NCBI GenBank assembly: GCA_002412555.1
Contig: DHVH01000142.1
Location: 1 to 21,952 of the forward strand
Direction: 5' to 3'
From: Marinilabiliaceae bacterium UBA5213
GTDB lineage: Bacteria > Bacteroidota > Bacteroidia > Bacteroidales > Marinilabiliaceae
Length of the DNA: 21,952 nucleotides
The notes under the pieces were generated by a model that was not told the DNA's origin, ran no database searches, and worked only from the letters and a program-made list of their open reading frames with translations. Positions 9,580-16,798 of the stretch are shown here, piece after piece. The first letter of the stretch is position 1; the number at the start of each line of letters is the position of its first letter. The position numbers and the translations under genes were made by a program.

Positions 9580-10479
9580 TTAGCTCCATAATCCATCGGG
9601 ATATTCCCCTTTTTGGTGCAGTGCAGTGAGCGAGGCTTGCACCATTGGCTTGTCCTCCTGATAGGTAACGCCAAACCATTTGGCAGGTGTGTTGATGATT
9701 TTGACGCTGGCTTCGCCTGCTTTAACCATGTTGTCGGCCGCGATGTTGAAATAGTATTCCGACTTTAATTCAGATCCTTTTTCATCCAGAAAGCGTTTAA
9801 ACCCATTTTCTAAATAATTGAAAAACTCGGGTTTAAAAATCCAGAAGTTCATAGACACAGGCTCCTCGCCTGTTAGCGCTTCCTTGTGGTCGTCCTCGTA
9901 GAAATAGATTTTGTCACCCTCTTTGCCAATTTTGGTGCGCTCGGTTACCTTGGTCAGGTGATTGTTGGCATCTGCGGCGCAAACGCCCCGTGAAACGGTG
10001 CCGTGGTCTGATAGCGTATTTTTTAACGCATAGCCAATCATGGCATATTCATTTACGTTTTTGCTGTTATTGATAAATTCGACGGCTTGGGCATAGGCGT
10101 TTTTGCCATAAAAGTCGTCGGCATTGATTATGGCAAACGGCGTAGTAATAACGTCTTTGGCCATTAGCATGGCATGACCCGTTCCCCATGGTTTTTGGCG
10201 GTCTTGAGGGATGGAGAAACCCTGTGGAACTTTATCAAGGCTTTGGTAGACATATTCCGTTTCAATCTTTCCTTTTAAACGTGGTTCAAACTGATCTTTG
10301 AAAGCCTGGGCAAAGTCTTCCCGAATGACAAAAACGACTTTGCCAAAACCAGCACGTATGGCATCAAATACCGAGTAGTCGATGATCGATTCGCCCTCAG
10401 GGCCCAATCCGTCCATTTGTTTAAGGCCGCCGTAACGGCTGCCCATGCCGGCAGCCAAAATGAGAAGTGTTGGTTTCAT
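9580..10479 (-). CDS. Nucleotidyltransferase family protein (sugar-phosphate NTP-transferase fold)
   Basis: This 299-residue cytoplasmic enzyme should transfer an NMP from NTP to a sugar phosphate or related phosphate. The N-terminus is the nucleotide-binding signature LAAGMGSRYGGLKQ (residues 8-21, with Arg15 and Lys20). PWGTGHAM (97-104) resembles the GTGHA/GTAHA loop of pyrophosphorylases, and NADDFYG (119-125) supplies the metal-binding aspartates. VSMNFWIFKPEFF and TPAKWFGVTYQED follow in the expected places. Length fits a stand-alone catalytic domain with no C-terminal beta-helix. The substrate is uncertain. The neighbouring amidase and Kdo/WaaP-type kinase suggest cell-envelope sugar metabolism. 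A MurU-like cell-wall recycling role is possible but unproven. Confidence 0.85.
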   Translation of the reverse strand: MKPTLLILAAGMGSRYGGLKQMDGLGPEGESIIDYSVFDAIRAGFGKVVFVIREDFAQAFKDQFEPRLKGKIETEYVYQSLDKVPQGFSIPQDRQKPWGTGHAMLMAKDVITTPFAIINADDFYGKNAYAQAVEFINNSKNVNEYAMIGYALKNTLSDHGTVSRGVCAADANNHLTKVTERTKIGKEGDKIYFYEDDHKEALTGEEPVSMNFWIFKPEFFNYLENGFKRFLDEKGSELKSEYYFNIAADNMVKAGEASVKIINTPAKWFGVTYQEDKPMVQASLTALHQKGEYPDGLWS

Positions 10480-10594
10480 AGAGTTAATTATTAACAGTAA
10501 AAAATACTTTTATTTATTTTATGCTACAAATGTGCAAATATTTTGTAGTTTTTCAAAATTACTATAATGTAGGGTCGTCTTCTCCTATTTAATT

Positions 10595-11572
10595 CTATTT
10601 GTTTTGGTTTTGAAAGTCTTTTACAATGCCGGCAGTGAGCCAGTTGGCGAGGGCCTGGCGGTTGGACTCCACTACGAATCGCTGCTGGTCGCGAAAGTTG
10701 CGAATATTACCCAGCTCAATAAACACCGCTACCGGATTGGTGTGTTTCAGCATGTATAGATTGCGGTGAGTAACCGTGCCGGAAAATCCCCGCCGGGGTT
10801 GATGTCTTCTGTAGTTCTCTTCAAAGGTCTTGCTGATGGTCAGGGCCATTTCTTTGCCTTTGGGACTGTTTTCGTGGTGGTAGAAAAACACATCCAATTG
10901 CTTGTTTTGACTCCGACTGTCCAGATGGATTTCAATGCAGCGTTGGTAGGTGGCACTTTCTTTTTTGGCCAATTGATTGATGGCTGTAGCTCGTTGTTTC
11001 AGTCGGGTTAGCTGATCCAACGGAATGACTTGCCCAAGAACCGTTTCGTGCTGGTCGGGCACCAGGTATGCCCCCGATCGGATGCCATTGACCGAATCCT
11101 GCACAATAACATGCACCGTTGCGCTTTTTTCCATCAGGTTTTTGGCGAGTCGGAGGGTGATGTCATAGGCGTATTCATCCTCGTACAACTGGTGCTCACC
11201 ATATTGGCCTATGGCGCCCGGATCAGGGCCTCCGTGACCACTTACCAGGAAGAAAACAGCCCCTTTTAAATCACTGTCACGGATTTTTAAATTCTGGTGT
11301 TCCGGTCCAAATAGGGGATCAACCCATTCAACAGCGAGTACGGGCACCAGATATTCCTTGTGCAAATATAAATTGCCATTGGGGTCGAACCGTCCTGCAT
11401 TTATTTGTCGAAACCGCTCCCCTTCATTGGCCGGATCCAAATTGTGGCGCCGCAAAAAGGCCCATATACCTTCGCCTTCCTGAGGTTTTGACAGAAGGAA
11501 AGTTTCAGCAGGTTGTGCAGAAATCGATTGAAAAAAGCATAGAGAAAGTATACCGATTAAAAGAATGCGCAT
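10595..11572 (-). CDS. Secreted N-acetylmuramoyl-L-alanine amidase (Amidase_3) with N-terminal LysM-like region
   Basis: This 325-residue zinc amidase should cut the bond between MurNAc and the stem peptide of peptidoglycan. A signal peptide ends at ISAQ (about residue 20). Residues 27-78 (EGEGIWAFLRRHNL ... LHKEYLVPV) resemble the LysM-like segment often found before this domain in Bacteroidota. The catalytic domain spans about 104-318. Likely zinc ligands and catalytic residues are His113 in SGHGGPDPGAIG, Glu133 in EYAYDITL, His215 in EIHLDS, and Glu286 in FIELGNIRN. All four expected positions are present, so the enzyme looks active. The usual SIHAN motif is EIHLD here, a mild divergence. 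It lies between an envelope kinase and a nucleotidyltransferase on the same strand. Confidence 0.9.
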   Translation of the reverse strand: MRILLIGILSLCFFQSISAQPAETFLLSKPQEGEGIWAFLRRHNLDPANEGERFRQINAGRFDPNGNLYLHKEYLVPVLAVEWVDPLFGPEHQNLKIRDSDLKGAVFFLVSGHGGPDPGAIGQYGEHQLYEDEYAYDITLRLAKNLMEKSATVHVIVQDSVNGIRSGAYLVPDQHETVLGQVIPLDQLTRLKQRATAINQLAKKESATYQRCIEIHLDSRSQNKQLDVFFYHHENSPKGKEMALTISKTFEENYRRHQPRRGFSGTVTHRNLYMLKHTNPVAVFIELGNIRNFRDQQRFVVESNRQALANWLTAGIVKDFQNQNK

Positions 11573-11591
11573 GAAACAAGGTTGTAAAATG

Positions 11592-11599
11592 CAAAAATA
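11592..11599 (-). promoter_or_regulatory. Possible -7 element upstream of the amidase gene
   Basis: On the minus strand TATTTTTG matches TAnnTTTG and lies 19 bp before the amidase start codon. No TTG is found at the proper distance upstream, and the gap to the kinase gene is only 54 bp. The match may therefore be accidental in AT-rich DNA, with the amidase read from the kinase transcript. Confidence 0.3.
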
Positions 11600-11626
11600 A
11601 TGTATTAATCGGGATGTAAAGAATTG

Positions 11627-12397
11627 TTAGCGCGCAAATGCCATGTTTTTTAAGGGAGCAGTTATTATTTTTTTAAGCGAACGGAACTTTTGAAACCTCA
11701 ATTTATAAAAGCTGAGTTGAATAATGCCCCAAACTGGGTTTTGGTTTTTCGCTTCTGCATAGTAATTAGCCAGCATCGACATTTCAATAGGTGTGCCCCC
11801 CAGACGCCTGAGATTTGAGAAACCATTGCGTCGGGTTTTTGTACTGTTGAATTGGATGCGGTTGATGTCCACCAGACAAAACGCATAACCATTTTTGATT
11901 CTATTAACCAAAACGTTGCCCTGTCCCAGATCGAGGTGTCGTATGCCCTGTTTATGCAGGACGTTACAGGCATAATTGGCAAAATCCCTTATTATGGTCT
12001 CTTTGCCGGGCAAGTCGTGGTTAAATACCTTGGCCAAGGTGAAATCGTGCTCCTTGTATAGGGAAATGTAGTAACTCCTGTTAATAAAACCTCGTTGATT
12101 GCGATCTTCGATCCAACAAACTGGCTCCGGAGTTGCAACGCCCATTTCCTTTAATTTGAAAGCATTGTAATAGCTTCTTTTGGCTTTGCTGTCGCGTATA
12201 TAGGCATAGGCAAAACGGTTGATAATATTGGGTTTTCCATATGATTTTACGCAAAGCTTCAGGCCATTTATTTCAATGACTTTTACTTCGTTACGAATTT
12301 TATAGATGGTGGTGCCGCTGTTGGCAAAAATGTGGGAGATCCGCGGCAGGATCTCCTCCAACTCTCCAAAGTTGGGATTTAAGATGTAACTCAGCAT
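11627..12397 (-). CDS. Lipopolysaccharide kinase (Kdo/WaaP, InaA-like) family protein
   Basis: This 256-residue protein has a small protein-kinase-like fold of the type that phosphorylates Kdo or heptose in the LPS core. Lys51 in LCVKSYG is the likely ATP-binding lysine. HLDLGQGNVLV (154-164) is the catalytic loop, with Asp156 and Asn161. VDINRI (176-181) is in the DFG position, with Asp177 binding metal. No signal peptide is seen, so it acts in the cytoplasm, perhaps on the inner membrane face; the C-terminus is rich in Lys and Arg. Family membership is well supported, but the acceptor sugar is inferred from the family. Its 5' side is a 182-bp gap full of repeats, and the amidase gene follows 54 bp downstream. 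Confidence 0.85.
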   Translation of the reverse strand: MLSYILNPNFGELEEILPRISHIFANSGTTIYKIRNEVKVIEINGLKLCVKSYGKPNIINRFAYAYIRDSKAKRSYYNAFKLKEMGVATPEPVCWIEDRNQRGFINRSYYISLYKEHDFTLAKVFNHDLPGKETIIRDFANYACNVLHKQGIRHLDLGQGNVLVNRIKNGYAFCLVDINRIQFNSTKTRRNGFSNLRRLGGTPIEMSMLANYYAEAKNQNPVWGIIQLSFYKLRFQKFRSLKKIITAPLKNMAFAR

Positions 12398-12409
12398 GGT
12401 ACTTATTTT

Positions 12410-12427
12410 TATTGTATGAATACAATA
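12410..12427. promoter_or_regulatory. Inverted repeat just upstream of the kinase gene
   Basis: TATTGTA (12410-12416), 4 nt, then TACAATA (12421-12427) form a perfect inverted repeat beginning 12 bp before the kinase start codon. Its position and symmetry suit a dimeric regulator or a small leader hairpin. No standard promoter is seen around it. Confidence 0.4.
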
Positions 12428-12441
12428 TTAGGCCATTGGGT

Positions 12442-12467
12442 GTTTAAAATGCTGGTTTAAAATGCTG
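12442..12467. repeat. Two adjacent copies of a 13-bp direct repeat
   Basis: GTTTAAAATGCTG occurs at 12442-12454 and again, directly adjacent, at 12455-12467. A partial third start (GTTTAA) follows at 12472. The array lies 45-70 bp upstream of the kinase start codon. It may be a pair of protein-binding sites or a product of replication slippage. Confidence 0.6.
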
Positions 12468-12489
12468 AAGTGTTTAATTTTAGGGATGG

Positions 12490-12526
12490 ATTGGATACAA
12501 AAGTCATTATGGCTTTTGTATCCAAT
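12490..12526. repeat. Perfect 14-bp inverted repeat between the DUF302 and kinase genes
   Basis: ATTGGATACAAAAG (12490-12503) pairs perfectly with CTTTTGTATCCAAT (12513-12526) around 9 nt. One GU and one GC pair could extend the stem inward. It lies 54 nt downstream of the DUF302 stop codon on that gene's strand. It may end the DUF302 transcript, but neither strand has the T-run of a classical terminator, so an operator or a stabilising 3' hairpin is equally possible. Confidence 0.6.
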
Positions 12527-12579
12527 GGTATAACTCAATAGTAAGGCATTAAAGCAGATTACCTTCAATAATTAGAAAT

Positions 12580-13047
12580 TTATTTGAGAAGCGGAGTGAT
12601 TATTTCTTCATAGTCGCTGGCTACCAGTCGAAATACACTCAGACTAACACCATGCTCCAATTGCGAAAACTGATCGTAGTTGGTCCATGAAATATAGGTG
12701 AGACCGTCATCTTTTTCGTAAACGGCTACGCGGCAAGGCAGCATGGCCATGTTAAAGCGGTCGTTATCGCTGGCAAGTATCTCTTGGGCCCGCCCACCAT
12801 GGCATAACTCGATGATTTTGGCAGGAGCTACCTCTACTCCGGCCTTAAGCATGTTGGCTTGCATGTCGTGTACAATAGGTACAACATAGCCTAAATGTGC
12901 TGCATTGGTCTGCAATTGCTCCACCGTCTGGTTAAAATCTAAGCGGCTTTCGCGCTCCGACAGAATAGAAGTATCGTTTGTTGGTTGACAGCTTGTGATG
13001 CCCACTAGGATGGACAAAAAGACCATTAGTGAAATTTTCGTCTTCAT
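12580..13047 (-). CDS. DUF302 domain lipoprotein
   Basis: This 155-residue protein has a lipoprotein signal peptide with lipobox GITSC (Cys20). Residues about 36-150 form a DUF302 domain: an N-terminal TVEQLQTNAAHLGYVVPIVHDMQ helix-strand unit, then IIELCHGGRAQEIL and MLPCRVAVYEKDDG, which are the family's two conserved blocks. Each block carries one cysteine (Cys82 and Cys105). The function of the family is not established; related proteins are small periplasmic or membrane-linked proteins. The gene starts 74 bp after the S9 peptidase stop on the same strand and may share its transcript. No promoter of its own is evident. Confidence 0.85.
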   Translation of the reverse strand: MKTKISLMVFLSILVGITSCQPTNDTSILSERESRLDFNQTVEQLQTNAAHLGYVVPIVHDMQANMLKAGVEVAPAKIIELCHGGRAQEILASDNDRFNMAMLPCRVAVYEKDDGLTYISWTNYDQFSQLEHGVSLSVFRLVASDYEEIITPLLK

Positions 13048-13121
13048 GGTTTTAGTATTTTATGTGTTACTACATTAAAACAAACCAAGCGGTAAAAGGT
13101 TGAAAATCTTGTAGGTTGCTG

Positions 13122-15200
13122 CTACTTTAGCCACTGGTCGAGCCAGCCTGCAAACTCCCTCTGCCACAAAATACCATTCTGAGCCGAAAGTACCCAGTGA
13201 TTTTCTTCTGGGAAATAGAGGAATTTGGCCGGAAGATCTTTGATGCGTGCAGCGTTGAAGGCACCCATTCCTTGCGTGTAAGGAATTCTAAAATCCTTTT
13301 CAGAGTGAATCACCAGCATGGGCGTGTCCCATTGATCGACAAAGAGGTGAGGGGAGAAAGCGTATTGTTTATTGGGATGCTCCCAATAAGGCCCGTCCAG
13401 ATCCCAATCCACAAAGAACATTTCTTCGGTTGTGGTATACATCATATCTGTATTGAAAATTCCACAATGAGAAATGAAGGCCTTGAAGCGTTTCTGGTGG
13501 TTACCGGCCAACCAAAATACCGAAAAGCCACCGTAGCTGGCGCCTACAGCTCCCAGCCGGTCTTCATCTACAAACGGCTCCTTGGCCATAGCGTCAATGG
13601 CGCTGAGGTAGTCCTCCATGTTTTGTCCCCCGTAATCACCACTGATCTGCTCATTCCACTCCGTGCCAAATCCGGGTAATCCGCGGCGGTTGGGTGCTAC
13701 AATAATGTAATCATTGGCAGCCATCATCTGAAAATTCCAGCGATAGCTCCAGAACTGACTCACGCCGCTCTGCGGGCCGCCCTGACAATATAGGATGGCT
13801 GGATATTTTTTGTTGGGGTCGAAGTTAGGCGGGTAAATGACCCATACCAGCATTTGTTGGTTGTCGGTAGTGGTGACCCATCTTTCTTCAACCTTGCCTA
13901 AACTTAACTGGTTTAGTAAGGGTTCATTGAGGTTGGTGAGATTGGCCGTTGAGCCATCCTGGATGCCAATGCGGAAAAGGTCGGCCGGTGCACTCATGCT
14001 TACGCGTGTGGCAATCAAGGCATCGCCGGTATGCGTTACATCGTTGAAATTGTGCTGCCCTTCAGTTACTTGATTGATGCTGCCATCGCGCAGGCTCAAC
14101 AGATGTATCTGATAGGTGGCTTGCACATTGGAGGTAAACCAGATGAATTCCCCGTTGCGGTCCCACGCCGGAGAACCCACATTATGGTCGAAATGCGTGG
14201 TCAGGTCACGCTTTTCACCCGTTGCCATAGACATGAGAAACAAACGGTTTTTGTCCGCTTCATAACCGTCCCGCGCCATACTTTCCCAAATCAATTGGCT
14301 GCCATCGGGCGAAAATATCGGATTTTTATCATAGCCCGGCATGCCTTCGGTAAGGTTGGTCGTGGTTTGCGCCTCAAGGTCATACAGATAAAGGTCCGAA
14401 TTGGTAGAAAATGCATATTCCTTACCGTTAAGTTTTTTGCAGGTGTAGATAAGTTTTTGTCCGTCGGGCGACCAGGCCAGCTGCTCCATACCGCCAAAAG
14501 GCTCCAGCGGCGCATCAAAGCGCTCGCCCTCCATAATATCTGTGCCCTCTGTGATAAGATTGCTACCTTTATAGGGCGCAATAAACAGATGGCTGTAAGT
14601 GTAATCGTGCCAGTTATCCCAGTGGCGGTACATTAAATCGGTTTCAATGCGCGCATTGGCCAGTGGCAAGTCGGGGTGTAAATCGTTGACTGTTTGGTCT
14701 AGCTTAACCGGTTTAGAATAGGCAATATGTTTTAAATCCGGAGCATACAAATAGCCTGTAATGCCACCTTCAACGTTGGTAATTTGTTGTCGCTGACTGC
14801 CGTCAGGGTTCATTTCCCATAACTGAACAGAACCCGATTCAGAACTTACAAAAGTGATTTTGGTGCCGTCGGGACGCCAGGCAGGTTGACCTTCATTCAC
14901 GTAGGTGTTGGTGATTTGCGTGGGTGTGCCGCCTTTGGTCGGCACGGTGTATAAATCGGTGTAGGACCGGTTTTCTTCAATATGGATATAGGTTACGGAG
15001 TACAACACCGTGGTGCCATCGGGGGAGATTTTGGCAGAGCTCAGACGGCCAAAGGACCAAAGGGCTTCTGGCGTCATGCGCTCGCTGCTGAGTTGTAGGT
15101 CGCGATTATGGTGTGATCCTTTTTCAGGTTCTTTGGATTTAGTGGTGCAGGCTGTGGTCAAAATTATTAAGGTTAGTAGTCCGCAGAATAATTGCTTCAT
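13122..15200 (-). CDS. S9 family (prolyl oligopeptidase-type) peptidase lipoprotein
   Basis: This 692-residue serine peptidase probably removes or cuts short peptides in the periplasm or at the outer membrane. The N-terminus has lipobox LTTAC (Cys18). Residues about 45-430 carry PD40/WD40-like propeller repeats with SPDGT, RPDGTKITFVSS, SPDGQKLIYT and SPDGSQLIWES blades. The alpha/beta-hydrolase domain follows at about 435-692. The triad is clear: Ser555 in GASYGG, Asp636 in HSEKDFRIP, and His668 in EENHWVL. YCQGGPQSG (471-479) is the likely oxyanion loop. It resembles the DPP5/acylaminoacyl-peptidase (S9C) group in order and length. Specificity cannot be read directly. A good promoter and two inverted repeats lie upstream. 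Confidence 0.93.
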   Translation of the reverse strand: MKQLFCGLLTLIILTTACTTKSKEPEKGSHHNRDLQLSSERMTPEALWSFGRLSSAKISPDGTTVLYSVTYIHIEENRSYTDLYTVPTKGGTPTQITNTYVNEGQPAWRPDGTKITFVSSESGSVQLWEMNPDGSQRQQITNVEGGITGYLYAPDLKHIAYSKPVKLDQTVNDLHPDLPLANARIETDLMYRHWDNWHDYTYSHLFIAPYKGSNLITEGTDIMEGERFDAPLEPFGGMEQLAWSPDGQKLIYTCKKLNGKEYAFSTNSDLYLYDLEAQTTTNLTEGMPGYDKNPIFSPDGSQLIWESMARDGYEADKNRLFLMSMATGEKRDLTTHFDHNVGSPAWDRNGEFIWFTSNVQATYQIHLLSLRDGSINQVTEGQHNFNDVTHTGDALIATRVSMSAPADLFRIGIQDGSTANLTNLNEPLLNQLSLGKVEERWVTTTDNQQMLVWVIYPPNFDPNKKYPAILYCQGGPQSGVSQFWSYRWNFQMMAANDYIIVAPNRRGLPGFGTEWNEQISGDYGGQNMEDYLSAIDAMAKEPFVDEDRLGAVGASYGGFSVFWLAGNHQKRFKAFISHCGIFNTDMMYTTTEEMFFVDWDLDGPYWEHPNKQYAFSPHLFVDQWDTPMLVIHSEKDFRIPYTQGMGAFNAARIKDLPAKFLYFPEENHWVLSAQNGILWQREFAGWLDQWLK

Positions 15201-15252
15201 GTTATATAATTTAGTGAAATACGGGTGAATGATAGGTTCTCAGCAACTCTCA

Positions 15253-15283
15253 GAACATGAAACTTCCAAACAGTTTCTTGTTC
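15253..15283. promoter_or_regulatory. Inverted repeat overlapping the predicted start site of the S9 peptidase transcript
   Basis: GAACATGAAAC (15253-15263) and GTTTCTTGTTC (15273-15283) are complementary with one mismatch around 9 nt, and one more A-T pair extends the outside. The repeat abuts the -7 element and covers the predicted transcription start. It could be a repressor operator or a hairpin at the very 5' end of the mRNA. Confidence 0.45.
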
Positions 15284-15284
15284 T

Positions 15285-15316
15285 CAAAAATAGCTATTAT
15301 CTTTAAAGGTAGCAAA
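15285..15316 (-). promoter_or_regulatory. Bacteroidota-type promoter of the S9 peptidase gene
   Basis: On the minus strand TTTG (15316-15313) is followed after 20 bp by TATTTTTG (15292-15285), matching the TTTG / TAnnTTTG consensus with ideal spacing. Transcription would begin near 15280, leaving a leader of about 80 nt. A palindrome, TTGACA-G-TGTCAA (15329-15341), lies 12 bp upstream of the -33 element where an activator could bind. Confidence 0.65.
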
Positions 15317-15545
15317 GAGTATATGATTTTGACAGTGTCAACAATACAGAATCGCAATTGGTAATGGTAAGCCAGTCCACTGATAATAAGAAAAACTTGG
15401 ATTATTTCAATTGCGAAAAAGGGGTTGAGTTGAATACGATTAATGATTTTTTTCTGTAGCTGAAAGTGTTCACAAAAAACATTTTCATCATTTCTTCATT
15501 TTTCGTAATTAATTTTACCTTCATTAAACTAAAGCGTAAAGTGAT
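15317..15545. other. Remainder of the 345-bp divergent intergenic region
   Basis: The full gap runs from 15201 to 15545 between the minus-strand S9 gene and the plus-strand operon. The left part holds the S9 promoter and inverted repeats. For the plus-strand operon only a weak -7-like TAATTTTA (15510-15517) is seen, without a proper -33 element. The rest is AT-rich, with a 9-bp inverted repeat (15352-15360 and 15408-15416) of doubtful meaning. No convincing gene was found. Confidence 0.5.
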
Positions 15546-15932
15546 ATGCAACATTTTTATGGAGGGTTTTTAGTCCTTCTGTTAGTGTTATCTGGAGTAA
15601 GTGTCACAGCTCAGCAGCAAGAGGCTGAGAAAAAGGAGACAACTCAGGAAGAGAGGGTCAATCCATCTTCCACGGCCCAGCCCGCAGTTGAGCGTCAGGA
15701 GCAGAAGGATAGGCGAGAGAATGATCTTCCGGCAGACAAGCCGAAGACAAATGTAAAAGAGGTGAAAGGTGCCAGGCCTGAGATCAATAGGGATCGCAAA
15801 GGTGCCCGACCCCAGATTGAGCGTCCTGCTGGCGCCGGGCGTCCCGCGGGCGCTGGTCGCCCGGGAGGAGTTGGCAAGCCTGATAAACCTGGTAAACCAA
15901 CCAAACCGAACAAACCCGGGAAGCCGAATTGA
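15546..15932 (+). CDS. Small secreted protein with repetitive Pro/Gly/Lys/Arg-rich tail
   Basis: I do not recognise a family for this 128-residue protein. It has a signal peptide with a hydrophobic core (FLVLLLVLSGVSV) and a likely cleavage site near TAQ (residue 23). The mature part has two halves. Residues about 24-75 are highly charged and low in hydrophobics, with many Gln, Glu and Lys. Residues about 74-128 are basic and repetitive: two KGARP units, two AGAGRP units, then GGVGKP, DKPGKP, TKPNKP and GKPN. It is probably disordered and cannot span a membrane after cleavage. It is first in a four-gene operon with a barrel protein and a two-component system, 21 bp before the barrel gene. It may be an envelope-stress ligand, a peptidoglycan- or LPS-binding polycation, or a partner of the barrel. 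All of these are inference. Confidence 0.75.
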   Translation: MQHFYGGFLVLLLVLSGVSVTAQQQEAEKKETTQEERVNPSSTAQPAVERQEQKDRRENDLPADKPKTNVKEVKGARPEINRDRKGARPQIERPAGAGRPAGAGRPGGVGKPDKPGKPTKPNKPGKPN

Positions 15933-15953
15933 AGGTAATTGGAAACTGTAATT

Positions 15954-16787
15954 ATGAGGAGAGGCCTTTTAGTCCTTTTGATTTGTACCGCATCATTTAA
16001 TTTGTGGGCCGCTCAGTCAGCCGACAGTACGGTTACGGATGTCACAATAAAAACAGACTGGCGGTCCCTTTATTTGGGAACGAGCTACGGCAGTGATCTG
16101 CTCTATTCGGGTTATTCCTTGTCAGGAAAAAAGGCTTACTACTCCTTAGATCTTTTGTACAGTCTCAATAAAGAGTGGAGTGCCTCAGCCTCTATCTATA
16201 ATTTGGAAGGCGCCAAGCCTTCCATTGCCTTTTACGATGTGGCGGTGGGTTACCGTCGTTACTACAATTCATGGTTGGACGCGGGCGCCTCGCTTTCAGC
16301 GTATTTTACCAATCCTTCTATTCAGGATGCTTACTTTGGCAATTTTGCCTATCTGACGCTGACCGGCGGTCTTGACTGGCGTATTCTTTATTCCCGATTG
16401 GTATACAGTGCCCTTTTGGATGATTCTGGAAGCCACTACCTGCAGTTGAAAAACAGTCACTATTTTTCGACCAACGATTTTTGGGAGGGTACGGCTTATA
16501 TGGATTTTAACCCCACTTTAAATTTTGTGTATGGCGACAGGTATAAATTGGTCACCACCACAGGTGGTGATCAAACCAATCCGGGAGGTGATTCAGAGTC
16601 CATCCAAAGCTTTGACAGCATTTTCGGTCTCATGGATCTGGAGATTTCTGTCCCCATAGCCTTTAACCATACCCATTTTAGTATTGAGGCAGAACCTTTG
16701 TATTATATCCCCATTCATAAAGATCCTGATTTTCCTGCAGAAAATGGCTTGTTTTTCTTCGTGAATTTGTATTTTAGAATCTTTTAG
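15954..16787 (+). CDS. Outer-membrane beta-barrel protein of the two-component operon
   Basis: This 277-residue protein has a signal peptide (RRGLLVLLICTASFNLWAAQ, cleaved near residue 20). It consists mostly of alternating aromatic/polar strands such as WRSLYLGTSYGSDLLYSGYSL, AYYSLDLLYSL, WSASASIYNL and AFYDVAVGYRRYY, and ends in aromatic LYFRIF, the usual outer-membrane barrel terminus. I chose the ATG at 15954, which begins directly at the signal peptide; an in-frame TTG at 15939 would add five residues and is less likely. No named family is recognised. A TTTGGDQTNPGGDSES segment at about 197-212 is probably a surface loop. It is 21 bp after the small repeat-protein gene and 11 bp before the response regulator, so it is probably the target or sensor partner of that system. 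Confidence 0.8.
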   Translation: MRRGLLVLLICTASFNLWAAQSADSTVTDVTIKTDWRSLYLGTSYGSDLLYSGYSLSGKKAYYSLDLLYSLNKEWSASASIYNLEGAKPSIAFYDVAVGYRRYYNSWLDAGASLSAYFTNPSIQDAYFGNFAYLTLTGGLDWRILYSRLVYSALLDDSGSHYLQLKNSHYFSTNDFWEGTAYMDFNPTLNFVYGDRYKLVTTTGGDQTNPGGDSESIQSFDSIFGLMDLEISVPIAFNHTHFSIEAEPLYYIPIHKDPDFPAENGLFFFVNLYFRIF

Positions 16788-16798
16788 AGACTAAACCC

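Noticed and set aside
10524..10561. 7-bp inverted repeat CTACAAA / TTTGTAG and a TAATTTTG upstream of the nucleotidyltransferase gene
   Set aside because: The -7-like match has no -33 element at proper spacing, and the repeat is short in AT-rich DNA; not strong enough to call.
14031..14636. 201-codon ORF on the plus strand inside the S9 peptidase gene
   Set aside because: It is antisense to clear propeller repeats of a complete S9 peptidase and shows no recognisable domain or signal peptide.
15352..15416. 9-bp inverted repeat TCGCAATTG / CAATTGCGA with a 47-bp loop
   Set aside because: It is short, its arms are far apart, and CAATTG is itself palindromic, so chance is likely.
15939..15953. 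Upstream TTG start for the barrel protein
   Set aside because: It would add five residues before a signal peptide that starts naturally at the ATG at 15954, and it lies closer to the previous stop.
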